Both the position numbers and the translations under genes were made by a program. From contig JANYAD010000032.1 of assembly GCA_025355165.1 (NCBI GenBank), forward strand, positions 1 to 64,000: DNA of 64,000 nucleotides, given 5' to 3'. Shown piece by piece: positions 19,515-30,218 of this stretch. Source of the stretch: Gammaproteobacteria bacterium. Its GTDB lineage: Bacteria; Pseudomonadota; Gammaproteobacteria; Steroidobacterales; Steroidobacteraceae. The notes under the pieces were generated by a model. That model worked only from the letters and a program-made list of their open reading frames with translations. It did no database searches and was not told the origin of the DNA. Every line of letters begins with the position of its first letter. Positions within the stretch are counted from its first letter, which is position 1.

Positions 19515-20474
19515 ATGCGAATCTCTTTGCCTGGTGTTTTGATGTTTGCGGTAATGATCGGAGCCCCGGCATGCGCCGCCACGACCTTCAGCGTACCCGA
19601 TGCGGCCCTGCCCGAACCGTTGGTGTTGATTGCCTACGGTGACATGCGCTTTACCGACCCTGCGCAGACCAGCGCGAGCTCGCCGGCCGCAAGGCAGGCT
19701 TTGGTGGCGCGGATCGCTCAAGAGAGCCCCGCGGCCTTATTCATCAGCGGCGATATACCCTGGCACGGTGTGGCCGCCGACTACAAGGTCTACCGCAGCG
19801 AAACTAAGCTCTGGCGCAAGAAACATTTGCGTGTTTTTCCGGCGCTCGGCAATCATGAGTTTTCCATGTGCGACAGCGCGAGCTGCCTCGATTTGTGGTG
19901 GAAGGCGTTTCCGCAACTGCGGGGTTTGCGCTGGTACTCGGTGGCGATCGGCAGCAAGGTCGTCGCTATTAGCTTAGATAGCGATAGCGCACTCAATCCG
20001 CAAAGCGAGCAGGGGGCCTGGCTTGAAGCACAAGTCGCCTCGCTCGGGGCCGCGGTGCGTGTGGTGCTGATCGTGATGCATCATCCGCCGGTTGCGGATG
20101 TTCAAACGGTCAAGCTGGTGGATCACAATCCGCGCACCAACGAAGAAACGCTGGTGCCGTTCCTTAGAAAAGCGGCGGCCGATTCCGCCGCTCGTTTCGT
20201 GGTCAGCGCGGGACACATCCATAACTACGAGCGCAACGCGCAAGATGGGGTGATGTACCTCGTGTCGGGGGGCGGCGGAGCGAGACCTTCCGAGGTGGAC
20301 CGCGACCAGCACGATCTCTATCAAGGCACGGATTTTCCAAACTTTCATTACGTGCGCTTCGAGCTGCAAGCAGGCAGCCTGAAAGGCGAGATGATCCGTT
20401 TGGAAGACTACGACGCTGCGAAGCCCGCGCAGTGGCGCAGCAGGGACCGTTTCGAGATCACCCTGCGGCCTTGA
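19515..20474 (+). CDS. Secreted metallophosphoesterase
   Basis: AYGDMRF, SGDIPWHG, ALGNHEF, MHHPP, SAGHIHNYER metal-binding motifs. Confidence 0.85.
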   Translation: MRISLPGVLMFAVMIGAPACAATTFSVPDAALPEPLVLIAYGDMRFTDPAQTSASSPAARQALVARIAQESPAALFISGDIPWHGVAADYKVYRSETKLWRKKHLRVFPALGNHEFSMCDSASCLDLWWKAFPQLRGLRWYSVAIGSKVVAISLDSDSALNPQSEQGAWLEAQVASLGAAVRVVLIVMHHPPVADVQTVKLVDHNPRTNEETLVPFLRKAAADSAARFVVSAGHIHNYERNAQDGVMYLVSGGGGARPSEVDRDQHDLYQGTDFPNFHYVRFELQAGSLKGEMIRLEDYDAAKPAQWRSRDRFEITLRP

Positions 20475-21858
20475 CGGCCTGAATCAACTGGGTCACGGCC
20501 GACTGGGCATCGCCGTACAGCATGCGCGTTTGATCCAGCCCGAACAATGCGTTGTCGATGCCCGAGAAACCCTGGCCCTGGCCGCGCTTGATCACGACGA
20601 CGTTCTTCGCCTTGTCCGCATTCAAGATGGGCATGCCGTAAATCGGACTGCTCTTATTGCTGCGAGCATCGGGATTGACGACGTCGTTGGCGCCGATGAT
20701 GAGCGCCACATCCGCGGTCTCGAATTCCGCATTGATCTCATCGAGATCCGCAATAAGATCGTAAGGCACGCCGGCCTCGGCGAGCAGCACATTCATATGG
20801 CCCGGCATGCGACCCGCTACCGGATGAATGGCGAAGCGAACCGTCACGCTGCGATCGATGAGCAACTGCGCCAATTCCCACACCTTGTGCTGTGCCTGGG
20901 CCACCGCCAAGCCGTATCCGGGCACGATAATGAGCTTGTGCGCGTACGCCATCATGACGCCGGCGTCGGACGCCTCGATGGGCTTTTGGGTGCCGGCAGC
21001 GCTGCCGCTGCCTGCGGCCGAGGTCTCGCCGAAATTAGAGAACAGCACGTTGGCGAGCGATCGGTTCATGGCCTTGGCCATCAGTTGGGTGAGCAGCGTA
21101 CCGGCTGCGCCCACCACCGTGCCGGCAATGATCATAGCGGCGTTGTCGAGCACGAAGCCCTCGAAGCCCACCGCCAGTCCCGTCAGAGCGTTGTACAACG
21201 AGATGACCACCGGCATGTCCGCGCCGCCGATGGGCAGCGTCATGGCCACACCCAAAATGAGCGCGAACACAAAGAACAACGAAACCACGGGCAACCCGGA
21301 CTCCGCCCCGGTGCCCGAGACCACCATGAAGCCGAAGCCCAATGTGATCAGCAAAATCGCCAAGTTGACGAACTTCTGGCCGCCGAAGCGCACTGATTTG
21401 GTAATCAAGCCCTGCAACTTTGCGAAGGCGATCAGGCTGCCGCTAAATGACACGGCGCCGATGAAGCCGCCGATGGCCGCCATGGTCAAATGCACCAGGT
21501 TGTGTTCGTTGCCGCTGTACAGCTCCACCGCGGCAATCGCCGCTGCCGCGCCGCCGCCCATGCCGTTGTACAGGGCGATCATTTGCGGCATGTCGGTCAT
21601 CGCCACGCGTTTGCCGCTGACCCAGGCCAGCACACTGCCGATTGCAATGGCGGCTATCACCAGAACGAAATTGAGCGATGCGGCGCGCATGAAAGCCAGG
21701 GTCACGACCGTTGCCAGCAACATGCCGACACCGGCCCAGCGAACGCCGCTTACCGCCGTCACGGGCGAGCTCATGCGCTTCAAACCCAAAATGAACAGCG
21801 CTGCCGCAATCAAATAGGAGAGCTGCGTGAGTGTTTGAATCATCGAAGCGCTCAGCAT
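20458..21858 (-). CDS. pntB: NAD(P) transhydrogenase subunit beta
   Basis: GYGLAVAQAQHKVWEL, AIHPVAGRMPGHMNVLLAEA, IGANDVVNP, VIKRG. Confidence 0.95.
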   Translation of the reverse strand: MLSASMIQTLTQLSYLIAAALFILGLKRMSSPVTAVSGVRWAGVGMLLATVVTLAFMRAASLNFVLVIAAIAIGSVLAWVSGKRVAMTDMPQMIALYNGMGGGAAAAIAAVELYSGNEHNLVHLTMAAIGGFIGAVSFSGSLIAFAKLQGLITKSVRFGGQKFVNLAILLITLGFGFMVVSGTGAESGLPVVSLFFVFALILGVAMTLPIGGADMPVVISLYNALTGLAVGFEGFVLDNAAMIIAGTVVGAAGTLLTQLMAKAMNRSLANVLFSNFGETSAAGSGSAAGTQKPIEASDAGVMMAYAHKLIIVPGYGLAVAQAQHKVWELAQLLIDRSVTVRFAIHPVAGRMPGHMNVLLAEAGVPYDLIADLDEINAEFETADVALIIGANDVVNPDARSNKSSPIYGMPILNADKAKNVVVIKRGQGQGFSGIDNALFGLDQTRMLYGDAQSAVTQLIQAVKAAG

Positions 21859-21861
21859 CCC

Positions 21862-22158
21862 TTACGATCCCTTCTTTTTGCCGGCCAGAACGAACATTTT
21901 CAACATGCGTTCGGTGACCACGTAGCCACCGACCGCATTTCCAGCCGCCAGTACCACCCCAATGAAGCCAATTACGCGCATCAACGTGGTGTCAGCCGCA
22001 GCCAGCGCCACCATCGCGCCGACCAGGACGATGCCGTGCACGAAGTTCGAGCCGGACATGAGCGGGGTATGCAAAATAACCGGCACACGCGAGATGACTT
22101 CGTAGCCGGTAAATGCGGCCAACATGAATATATAGAGCGCAATGACGCCGTCGATCAT
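21862..22158 (-). CDS. NAD(P) transhydrogenase alpha subunit, membrane part
   Basis: MIDGVIALYIFMLAAFTGYEVISRVPVILHTPLMSGSNFVHGIVL. Confidence 0.92.
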   Translation of the reverse strand: MIDGVIALYIFMLAAFTGYEVISRVPVILHTPLMSGSNFVHGIVLVGAMVALAAADTTLMRVIGFIGVVLAAGNAVGGYVVTERMLKMFVLAGKKKGS

Positions 22159-23285
22159 GTTTTCAATCCTTCCACTGCGGTTCGCGTCGCTTCGTGCTTG
22201 ATTTGCCCATCGTGTGTGAGCACTGCACCGGAGAATACCTCGTCGTTCCAATCAATGGCGAGATCCCCCTTAGGCATGGCCGGCTTTAGAAAATTGAACA
22301 GATTGCGCGAGTACATTTCGCTGGCGTGATAAGGCAGAGTCGCCGGCAGATTCACCGGGCCCAAGATCTTGACCGCGCCGTGCAGCACGGTCTCGCCGGG
22401 CTTGGTCAGCTCGCAGTTGCCGCCCTGCTCGGCGGCCAGATCGACGATGACCGCCCCGTCTTTCATACGCTCGACCGCGGCTTTGGAAATGATCCGCGGC
22501 GCAGCTCGTCCGGGAACCGAGGCCGTGCTGATGACGGCATCGCTGGCGGCGATCCTGGCATCCAAAATTTCTTGCTGCTTCACTTTCTCCTCGGCAGTGA
22601 GTTCGCGCGCATATCCGCCGGCGCCTTCGGCCGAGACGCCCGTCTCGATGAATTTCGCACCCAGCGATTTAACCTGCTCCTTGGTAGCGCTGCGGACGTC
22701 ATAGGCTTCCACCACGGCACCGAGGCGCTTTGCAGTGGCGATAGCCTGCAGTCCAGCGACTCCCGCGCCTATCACCAGAACCGAGGCAGGACGGATGGTG
22801 CCCGCCGCCGTGGTGAGCATGGGCATAAATCTTTCCAACGTATCGGCGGCAATCAAGGCGGCCTTGTAGCCGGAGACTGAAGCCTGCGAGGACAAGGCAT
22901 CCATGGACTGCGCGCGCGATATGCGCGGCACCAATTCCATGGCAAAGCTGGTGATGCCGCGCTCCTTCAGGGCCCGGACCAGGTCGGGCCGCGCATAGGC
23001 TTGCATATACCCGACGATTACCGCGCCTTTCTTTAGTGCTGCGACTTCGGTCAGAGAAGGCGGCTGCACTTTCAAGATGACATCGGCGGTGGCGAGGATC
23101 GTGGCGGCATCGCTGAATTCGACGTCCTTGTACAACGCGTCAGGGAAGTGAGCGGCGGCACCGGCACCGCGCTCGATCAGCGCGCTACACCCCAGGGCTT
23201 TGAGTTTGGCAGCAATTTCCGGAACGAGGGCAACGCGGGTTTCATTGGCAGCCGTTTCCGTGAGTACCCCGACGAGAACGGACAT
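22155..23285 (-). CDS. pntA: NAD(P) transhydrogenase alpha subunit, NAD-binding part
   Basis: ETRVALVP, VLVIGAGVAGLQAIATAKRLGAVVEAYDVR, IVDLAAEQGGNCELT. Confidence 0.94.
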   Translation of the reverse strand: MSVLVGVLTETAANETRVALVPEIAAKLKALGCSALIERGAGAAAHFPDALYKDVEFSDAATILATADVILKVQPPSLTEVAALKKGAVIVGYMQAYARPDLVRALKERGITSFAMELVPRISRAQSMDALSSQASVSGYKAALIAADTLERFMPMLTTAAGTIRPASVLVIGAGVAGLQAIATAKRLGAVVEAYDVRSATKEQVKSLGAKFIETGVSAEGAGGYARELTAEEKVKQQEILDARIAASDAVISTASVPGRAAPRIISKAAVERMKDGAVIVDLAAEQGGNCELTKPGETVLHGAVKILGPVNLPATLPYHASEMYSRNLFNFLKPAMPKGDLAIDWNDEVFSGAVLTHDGQIKHEATRTAVEGLKT

Positions 23286-23361
23286 GCAAAACTCTCCCAA
23301 GCCTTTAATTACGTGCCGAACGTTGAATTATGGCATAAGAGTCGACTATCTTTAGCAGGTT

Positions 23362-24036
23362 ATGAGCGTGAGCAGGCACGACAAGTATCAGTTGCTCGAT
23401 TGGCGGGACGACCTGGCGCTGGTTGCGCATGTCTACCCGCTATCGCAACAAATCCTGCGTACCGATGTTTCGGGCATGCCATTGGAATGGGTCGATTACC
23501 GCGAAGCTGCCAGGCTGTACCACACAGAGCAAGTGGCCTACACGTGTGGATCGCTGCTGTATCGGCTTTATGGCGGGACTTGCGCGAGGACGGGTCTTCG
23601 GACCATTGTCGATGTGAATTCGATCATCGCGACCCTCGGCGTGACGGGCAATCCCGGCAATCTGCGCGGTGCAGGGTATACGCCGCCGCTCAACAATCAA
23701 ACGCTGTTCCGCCGCGACGCCTACCTGTGCTTGTATTGCGGCGCTCGCTTTACCTATAGTTTGCTGTCTCGCGATCACGTGACGCCCTTTAGCCGCGGTG
23801 GCCACGACACCTGGAGCAACGTGGTGTCGGCTTGCCGCCGCTGCAACAACGCAAAGGCTTCGCGCACGCCGGAGCAGGCGGGCATGGAGCTGTTGGCGGT
23901 GCCTTTCACGCCGACCTATGCGGAATATATTTTCCTGAAGGGCCGGCGGGTGCTCGCGGACCAAATGGAATACTTGGTCGCGCATTTTCCGCGCTCCAGT
24001 CCGCTGCACGAGCGCATGCAACGCTGGCCGATGTGA
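23362..24036 (+). CDS. HNH endonuclease family protein
   Basis: LFRRDAYLCLYCGARF...LSRDHVTPFSRGGHDTWSNVVSACRRCNNAKASRTPEQA. Confidence 0.9.
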   Translation: MSVSRHDKYQLLDWRDDLALVAHVYPLSQQILRTDVSGMPLEWVDYREAARLYHTEQVAYTCGSLLYRLYGGTCARTGLRTIVDVNSIIATLGVTGNPGNLRGAGYTPPLNNQTLFRRDAYLCLYCGARFTYSLLSRDHVTPFSRGGHDTWSNVVSACRRCNNAKASRTPEQAGMELLAVPFTPTYAEYIFLKGRRVLADQMEYLVAHFPRSSPLHERMQRWPM

Positions 24037-24071
24037 GCGCAATTGCGGGGATTCCCGTTGCGCGGTCGGGC

Positions 24072-24962
24072 ATGGTGTATTACATCGACGCCAGCTATTT
24101 CATTTTTCGCGCCTATCACTCCATGCCGCCGGATATGGTGGACGGGGACGGCAATGCCACGCACGCCTTGTACGGTTTTGCGCGCTTCCTGTCGGATCTG
24201 CTGGAGAGAGTGCGTCCGGAACGTATCGGGGTCGCTTTCGATTTGAACCTGCGCAGCGTGACCTCGTTCCGCAACGGCATCTATCCAGCCTACAAGGCCA
24301 ACCGCGAGTCGCCGCCGGCGGATCTGGAGCGCCAGTTCGCGTTGTGCCGGGAGTTCTGCAGGCACATGGGCCTGGCCGAGTTCGCCAGCGCCGAGTACGA
24401 AGCCGACGACATCATCGGCACGTTGGCCGCGCGCTCGCGCGCCGCCGGTCTTCGCAACGTGCTAGTAACGCGCGACAAGGATCTGTCGCAATTGATCCGC
24501 GACGGCGATGTATTCTGGGATTACAGCGGTAATACGCGCTACCACTATCATGACATCGGCCCGCGATTTGGCGTCATCCCGGAACTCATCGCCGATTTTC
24601 TCGCCCTTACCGGAGATAGCGTCGACAACATTCCGGGGGTTCCGGGAGTCGGCAGGAAAACGGCCGCCCTGCTGTTTGCCGTATTCGGGTCGCTTGACGA
24701 GCTGTACGCCAATCTTGATCGGATTCCGGCGCTCAAGCTGCGCGGCGGTGCTGCCGTAGCGGCTAAGCTGCTCGCCCATAAGGAAGCTGCGTACCTTGCA
24801 CGTCGCTTGACCGGAATAGTTTGCGACATGCCCATCGAGGCAACACTGGATGACCTCAAGCCGCGGGCGCAGGATCGCAGCGGGCTCAATTTCTTTTTCG
24901 ACACCCACGGATTCGGCAACATATTAAGACAGCAGGTGCGTCGGATCGCCGCCGCTGCATAA
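24072..24962 (+). CDS. 5'-3' exonuclease / flap endonuclease; alternative GTG start at 24033 overlaps the HNH stop
   Basis: [59 protein letters not shown]. Confidence 0.9.
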   Translation: MVYYIDASYFIFRAYHSMPPDMVDGDGNATHALYGFARFLSDLLERVRPERIGVAFDLNLRSVTSFRNGIYPAYKANRESPPADLERQFALCREFCRHMGLAEFASAEYEADDIIGTLAARSRAAGLRNVLVTRDKDLSQLIRDGDVFWDYSGNTRYHYHDIGPRFGVIPELIADFLALTGDSVDNIPGVPGVGRKTAALLFAVFGSLDELYANLDRIPALKLRGGAAVAAKLLAHKEAAYLARRLTGIVCDMPIEATLDDLKPRAQDRSGLNFFFDTHGFGNILRQQVRRIAAAA

Positions 24963-24979
24963 GGAGGGGGGGGAAGAGC

Positions 24980-27139
24980 ATGGCGAAGAAAGATATTCAG
25001 TCGGTCCTCCAAGAGGACCGCGTGTTTCCCTCGCCTGCGGCATTTGCCAAGCAGGCTGCGCTCAAAGCGGCCGAGCTGAAGCGCCTGCACGCCAAGGCGG
25101 CAGAGGATTACATAGGATTCTGGGCCGATTTGGCGGTGGATGAGATCAATTGGCACCGGCCATTCACTGTCCCGCTGGATGACTCGCGCGCACCGAATTA
25201 CCGCTGGTTCGCGGATGGACAACTGAACGTTTCATACAACTGCTTGGATGTGCACTTGGAGAGCCGCGCCGACAAGGTTGCGATCCTCTTCGAGGGCGAG
25301 CCGGGGGACATTCGCAAGCTGACTTATGCGCAACTCCATCGGGCCGTATGCCAGTTTGGCAATGCGCTGAAAGATCAAGGTATCGGCCGTGGTGATCGGG
25401 TCATTATTTATATGCCCTTGATCCCCGAAGCGGTCGTGGCCATGCAGGCATGCGCGCGCATCGGAGCGGTGCATTCGGTGGTATTCGGCGGTTTCTCCGC
25501 CAATGCCGTCAAAGACCGAATCGAGGACGCCGCCGCCAAGCTGGTTATTACAGCCGATGGAGGCTGGCGCGGGGGTCACGCTATCGAACTCAAGGCAGCG
25601 GTCGACAAGGCGTTGGCCGAAGGCTGCCCATCAGTGGAAAAAGTCATCGTCTACCGGCGCACCGGCACCGCCTGTGAGATGCGCTCCGGTGTCGATGTGT
25701 GGTGGCATGAGGCGATAGCGGGCCTTGACGAGAATTGCGAACCCGAGTGGCTGGACGCGGAACACCCCTTGTTCCTGCTCTACACCTCCGGTTCGACGGG
25801 AAAGCCTAAGGGCATCCAGCATTCCAGCGGCGGCTACCTGCTTAACGCCAAACTCACCACGAAGTGGTGCTTCGACCTGCAGGACAGCGATATCTACTGG
25901 TGCACGGCCGATGTGGGCTGGATTACTGGGCACACTTACCTCGTCTATGGTCCGCTGGCGGCGGGGGCCACGATTTTTATGTACGAGGGTGCGCCGACCT
26001 TCCCGGACGGAGGCCGCTTCTGGAAGATGTGCCAAACCCACGGCGTCAGCATCTTTTACACTGCGCCCACGGCGATTCGCGCCCTGATGAAGCTCGGCGA
26101 TGCGCTGCCCGCCAAGTACAACTTGAGCAAGCTGCGAGTGCTCGGTACGGTTGGCGAACCCATCAATCCTGAAGCCTGGATGTGGTATCACCGCATTATC
26201 GGCCGTGAACGTTGCCCCATTGTCGATACCTGGTGGCAGACGGAGACCGGCGCCGCCATGATGGCGCCCATTCCAGGCGTGACGCCGACCAAGCCAGGCT
26301 CCTGCACCCAGCCACTTCCCGGAATTTTCGCGGATATCGTGGATGAGGAGGGGCGCCCCGTGAAGACCCCGGACAGCGGCGGGTATCTTGTCATCAAGCG
26401 CCCGTGGCCCTCGATGCTGCGCACGATTTGGGGCGAGAACGAACGCTACATCGACACTTACTGGAAAAGATTCAAAAACCACTACTATGTCGCCGGGGAC
26501 TCGGCGCGCCGCGATGCCGACGGCTACTACTGGATCATGGGACGCATCGATGATGTCATCAACATCGCAGGGCACCGGCTTGGCACCATGGAAATCGAGT
26601 CGGCGCTGGTCGCGCATCCTAAAGTCGCGGAAGCCGCCGTTGTCAGCAAGCCTCACGAAATCAAGGGTGAATCCGCTTTTGCCTATGTGGTGCTCAATGT
26701 GCCGCGACCGGAAGGCGCGGCTGCGAAGTCGCTGATCGAAGAGCTGCGTGCCTGGGTCGGCGAGCAGTTGAGTCCGATCGCCAAACCTGACGACATTCGC
26801 TTGACCGATAACCTGCCGAAGACTCGATCGGGAAAAATCATGCGCCGTCTGTTGCGAGCGGTTGCGCGAGACGAGCAGATTACCGAGGACATGTCGACGC
26901 TGGAGAATCCGGCGATTCTCGAGCAGTTGCGGGGCACGCAGGCTGTCAAGATCGCTGCCCCTAAGAAGACGGTAAGAAAGGCGCCGAAGAAGTCTGCGAA
27001 AAAAGCCGCAACGGCGGTCAAGAGGCGCGCAACGATGGCGAAGAAGAAGGCTGCCGGAATCGAGAAATCCGCGAAAAAGCCCGCCCAACGCGCCAAAGCG
27101 CACAGGCCTGCGGTGCGGCGCGTAGCGCGCAAAAAATGA
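24980..27139 (+). CDS. acs: Acetyl-CoA synthetase with C-terminal Lys/Ala/Arg-rich extension
   Basis: [44 protein letters not shown]; 68-residue basic tail from 26933. Confidence 0.95.
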   Translation: MAKKDIQSVLQEDRVFPSPAAFAKQAALKAAELKRLHAKAAEDYIGFWADLAVDEINWHRPFTVPLDDSRAPNYRWFADGQLNVSYNCLDVHLESRADKVAILFEGEPGDIRKLTYAQLHRAVCQFGNALKDQGIGRGDRVIIYMPLIPEAVVAMQACARIGAVHSVVFGGFSANAVKDRIEDAAAKLVITADGGWRGGHAIELKAAVDKALAEGCPSVEKVIVYRRTGTACEMRSGVDVWWHEAIAGLDENCEPEWLDAEHPLFLLYTSGSTGKPKGIQHSSGGYLLNAKLTTKWCFDLQDSDIYWCTADVGWITGHTYLVYGPLAAGATIFMYEGAPTFPDGGRFWKMCQTHGVSIFYTAPTAIRALMKLGDALPAKYNLSKLRVLGTVGEPINPEAWMWYHRIIGRERCPIVDTWWQTETGAAMMAPIPGVTPTKPGSCTQPLPGIFADIVDEEGRPVKTPDSGGYLVIKRPWPSMLRTIWGENERYIDTYWKRFKNHYYVAGDSARRDADGYYWIMGRIDDVINIAGHRLGTMEIESALVAHPKVAEAAVVSKPHEIKGESAFAYVVLNVPRPEGAAAKSLIEELRAWVGEQLSPIAKPDDIRLTDNLPKTRSGKIMRRLLRAVARDEQITEDMSTLENPAILEQLRGTQAVKIAAPKKTVRKAPKKSAKKAATAVKRRATMAKKKAAGIEKSAKKPAQRAKAHRPAVRRVARKK

Positions 27140-27145
27140 CCCGCG

Positions 27146-27646
27146 CTACGGAAGACTAGAGCCGCCTTCGTTCCACATCTCGCGGCGCATACGCCATTGG
27201 CCATCGGCGCTTCGGTGCAGCACGAGCAGCATTTTTCCGCGGCCGTCGAAGGGTGGCTTCCCCTGGGAAAGTATTACGTACTGATGTTCCTCACACCATT
27301 CCGTGGCCCAGTCTTGGGCGATCTCGACATCGAAGCACTTCATTTCGAACTTCTGCATGCGGGCGCCGGGCAGCTGAGCCGAAATCTGGTCGAGAAACTT
27401 GCCGATCGCCTTTTTCCCGGATATCGGCGTGGTTTGCGGCAGCAGTGCAATGCCGTCCTCTTCCCAGAGAGCCAGCACGGCGGCGTTGTCCATGCGGGTA
27501 GTCGCCTCGATCAGGGCGCGATTAAAGTTTTCGATCCCTGCACCGGCATCGGGCCGCGTATCGGCCGGGCCGCCTAAGGCGGATCTTGCGACTGCGGCGC
27601 AGGCCACGAGAATTGAAAGTCTTGAGCTGAGTCTCGCGTTCATCAT
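27146..27646 (-). CDS. SnoaL/DUF4440-like secreted protein
   Basis: Signal-like N-terminus; NFNRALIEATTRMDNAAVLALWEEDGIALLPQTTPISGKKAIGKFL; WRMRREMWNEG. Confidence 0.75.
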   Translation of the reverse strand: MMNARLSSRLSILVACAAVARSALGGPADTRPDAGAGIENFNRALIEATTRMDNAAVLALWEEDGIALLPQTTPISGKKAIGKFLDQISAQLPGARMQKFEMKCFDVEIAQDWATEWCEEHQYVILSQGKPPFDGRGKMLLVLHRSADGQWRMRREMWNEGGSSLP

Positions 27647-27964
27647 GTTTCCTCAGAGGTCGATGTGTATGCACTATAGCATCACGTTCGAGGCATCGAC
27701 TAATCGACTAGCGGCGAGCCCGATGCCAAGCGCTGCAAAGTTGGAAGTGCTCGAGCGCTGCGAATCCCAAGGCTACAACTTCGCTGCGTTTTTTTGAGAA
27801 CACGGAGCGCAGGGTGCCTCGGGTTGCGCCTAGGTTTTCGAAATCACCGTGACCGCGAAGGGTCGCGCCCGTGGTCATGAGGCGGGCGTTCCCCGCGGGG
27901 GTGTGTTACCGCCGAGTCGGGTGGATAATCGCATCATCGGCAGCTGCCGCTGAAGGGCCTTCGC

Positions 27965-28354
27965 ATGAATATGAACCAAGTCACCTTGCCATCGACCGAT
28001 GTCGAACGATCAGCGGAGTTCTATCGGCGTTTGGGATTCATTCAGATTGTCAGTGCGCTGCCGCGCTATGCAAGATTCGAGTGCCCGGACGGCGCCACGT
28101 TTTCGCTGCATGCATTCAAGTCGCTGATACCCTCTCGAACGGTGGTCTATTTTGAGTGCGATGACCTGGATGCGACCTACCAAAGGCTCAAGGGAGTCGG
28201 CGTAGAATTCGATCAGGCGCCTCAGGACCAGATTTGGCTGTGGCGCGAAGCCTACTTGCACGATCCCGACGGCAATATTTTGTGCCTTTATCACGCCGGC
28301 CATACCCGGCGCTTTCCGCCTTGGCGACTGTCCGAGGATTCCCCGAGGATGTGA
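27965..28354 (+). CDS. VOC/glyoxalase family protein
   Basis: MNQVTLPSTDVERSAEFYRRLGF...YLHDPDGNILCLYHAG. Confidence 0.85.
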   Translation: MNMNQVTLPSTDVERSAEFYRRLGFIQIVSALPRYARFECPDGATFSLHAFKSLIPSRTVVYFECDDLDATYQRLKGVGVEFDQAPQDQIWLWREAYLHDPDGNILCLYHAGHTRRFPPWRLSEDSPRM

Positions 28355-28416
28355 TCCGCGCAGCGAAAAACCACTGCGACGCGCGTTTTCGACGCCCAAA
28401 GGACGAAAAGCGCAAA

Positions 28417-28532
28417 TTGACCCTCCAGCTCGGCTAGAATATAGGCGTCGAATTAGGCGATTTGCAGCCTAGACGCCTCGCGTGCCTTGCCGCACGCAGC
28501 GACCGGCACCCCCTTTTTGACGGGCTTTTTTT
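28417..28532 (+). promoter_or_regulatory. Possible promoter and structured leader upstream of the ABC-F gene
   Basis: TTGACC (28417-28422)-17 bp-TATAGG (28440-28445); hairpin GCGTGC-cttgcc-GCACGC (28480-28497); seven-T run at 28526-28532. Confidence 0.4.
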
Positions 28533-28579
28533 AAGACACTCGTGGCCGCCGCGGCCGCATTTTTCTTTCTTGGGACACT

Positions 28580-30184
28580 ATGCTTTCTACTTCCAACGTC
28601 GCCGTTCAATTCGGCGCCAAGCCGCTTTTCGAGCAGGTGACGGTTAAATTCTCCGACGGCAACCGCTACGGCCTCATTGGCGCGAACGGCTCCGGGAAAT
28701 CCACGCTCATGAAGGTGCTGGGCCGGGATCTTGATCCCAGTGCGGGCGATGTGATGCTGCAGGTGGGCATGCGCCTCGGCAAGCTGAATCAAAACCAATT
28801 CGGCTACGAGGATGAGCGGGTGCTCGATGTGGTCATGCGCGGCCATACGGAATTGTGGGCCGCGATGCAGGAGCGCGATCGCATTTACGCGGACCCGAAT
28901 GCGAGCGATGAGGATTACATGAAGGCGGCGGAACTCGAAGGGGTTTTCGCCGAGTACGGCGGCTATGACGCCGAGGCCCGGGCCGGCAGCATTCTCACCG
29001 ACGCGGGCATCCCCGAAGCCAGGCACAACGGCCCTATGCGGGAGGTGCCGCCCGGACTGAAACTGCGCGTGCTGCTGGCCCAGGCGCTGTTTTCCAAACC
29101 CGATGTGCTGCTGCTCGATGAGCCCACCAATAACCTGGACATCAACTCCATCCGTTGGCTTGAAAGGGCGCTCAACAACTATGACGCCACCATGGTGATC
29201 ATCAGCCACGACCGGCATTTTCTGAACCAGGTATGCACGCACATCGCCGACTTGGATTTCCAACAGCTTAAGGTCTATCCCGGCAACTACGACGATTTCA
29301 TGTTGGCCTCGGTACAGGCGCGCGCACGGGTCGAAGCGGCGAACGCAAAGGCCAAGGACCGCATCTCGGATCTGCAGGAATTCGTGCGGCGCTTTTCAGC
29401 CAATGCATCCAAGGCGCGCCAGGCCACCTCCCGCAAGAAGCAGCTGGAAAAAATCAAGATCGAAGAGATCAAGCCTTCCTCGCGGCAAAATCCCTACATT
29501 CGGTTCGAGCAAGGCAAGAAACTGTACCGCTCGGCGCTGTCGGTGGAACGCGTGAGCTTCAGCTACGCCGGCTCGGACGAAAAGGTGCTGGATAACCTGT
29601 CCTTCAATGTCGAGGGCGGCGAGCGCATCGCCATCATCGGTCCGAACGGTGTCGGTAAAACCACCCTGATGCGCTGTCTCGCCGGAGAGCTGCGTCCCAC
29701 CAGCGGACGTATCGTGTGGGTGGAAAACGCGCAGCCAGGCTATATGCCGCAGGATCCGCAGGCGGAGTTCGAGGACAAGATAGACTTGTTCGCGTGGATG
29801 TCGCAGTACACGGGTAAGGCCGACGATGACCAAATCGTGCGCGCCACCTTGGGCCGGCTGCTGTTTTCCGGGGAGGAGACCAAGAAGTCGGTGAAGGTGT
29901 TATCGGGCGGCGAGAAAGGCCGCATGATTTACGGCAAGCTGATCCTCACCAAGCCCAACGTGCTCCTTATGGATGAGCCTACCAACCACATGGATATGGA
30001 AACCATCGAGTCGTTGCAAATTGGACTCGAGCACTACGCCGGCACGCTGATTTTCGTCTCGCATGACCGCGAGTTCGTCGGCGGCCTCGCAACCCGCATC
30101 ATCGAACTGCGCCCCGGAGCGCCAATCGTCGATTTCAGGGGTACTTACGATGAGTACTTGAAGGCCCAGGGGCTGGAAACATAG
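28580..30184 (+). CDS. ybiT: ABC-F ATPase, YbiT-like
   Basis: [21 protein letters not shown], two ABC cassettes, ABC-F linker [39 protein letters not shown] resembling YbiT. Confidence 0.9.
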   Translation: MLSTSNVAVQFGAKPLFEQVTVKFSDGNRYGLIGANGSGKSTLMKVLGRDLDPSAGDVMLQVGMRLGKLNQNQFGYEDERVLDVVMRGHTELWAAMQERDRIYADPNASDEDYMKAAELEGVFAEYGGYDAEARAGSILTDAGIPEARHNGPMREVPPGLKLRVLLAQALFSKPDVLLLDEPTNNLDINSIRWLERALNNYDATMVIISHDRHFLNQVCTHIADLDFQQLKVYPGNYDDFMLASVQARARVEAANAKAKDRISDLQEFVRRFSANASKARQATSRKKQLEKIKIEEIKPSSRQNPYIRFEQGKKLYRSALSVERVSFSYAGSDEKVLDNLSFNVEGGERIAIIGPNGVGKTTLMRCLAGELRPTSGRIVWVENAQPGYMPQDPQAEFEDKIDLFAWMSQYTGKADDDQIVRATLGRLLFSGEETKKSVKVLSGGEKGRMIYGKLILTKPNVLLMDEPTNHMDMETIESLQIGLEHYAGTLIFVSHDREFVGGLATRIIELRPGAPIVDFRGTYDEYLKAQGLET

Positions 30185-30218
30185 CGCGCGAGCGCTACTC
30201 TCTGGCACTATTCGTGCG

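Noticed and set aside
20828-21817. 329-aa plus-strand ORF opposite pntB
   Set aside because: Shadow ORF with low-complexity composition
25631-27103. 490-aa minus-strand ORF opposite acs
   Set aside because: Antisense of a clearly conserved gene; high-GC shadow ORF with no recognisable domain
26933-27139. Acs tail as read-through or assembly artefact
   Set aside because: Tail stays in frame, has a coherent repeated KK/AK pattern and ends at a clean stop 6 bp before the convergent gene
27725-27800. T-run TTTTTTT (27787-27793) with flanking imperfect repeats as a terminator
   Set aside because: Arms pair only partly (GCTGCaAAGTTG / CAACTTCGCTGC) with a ~44-nt loop; too weak to claim
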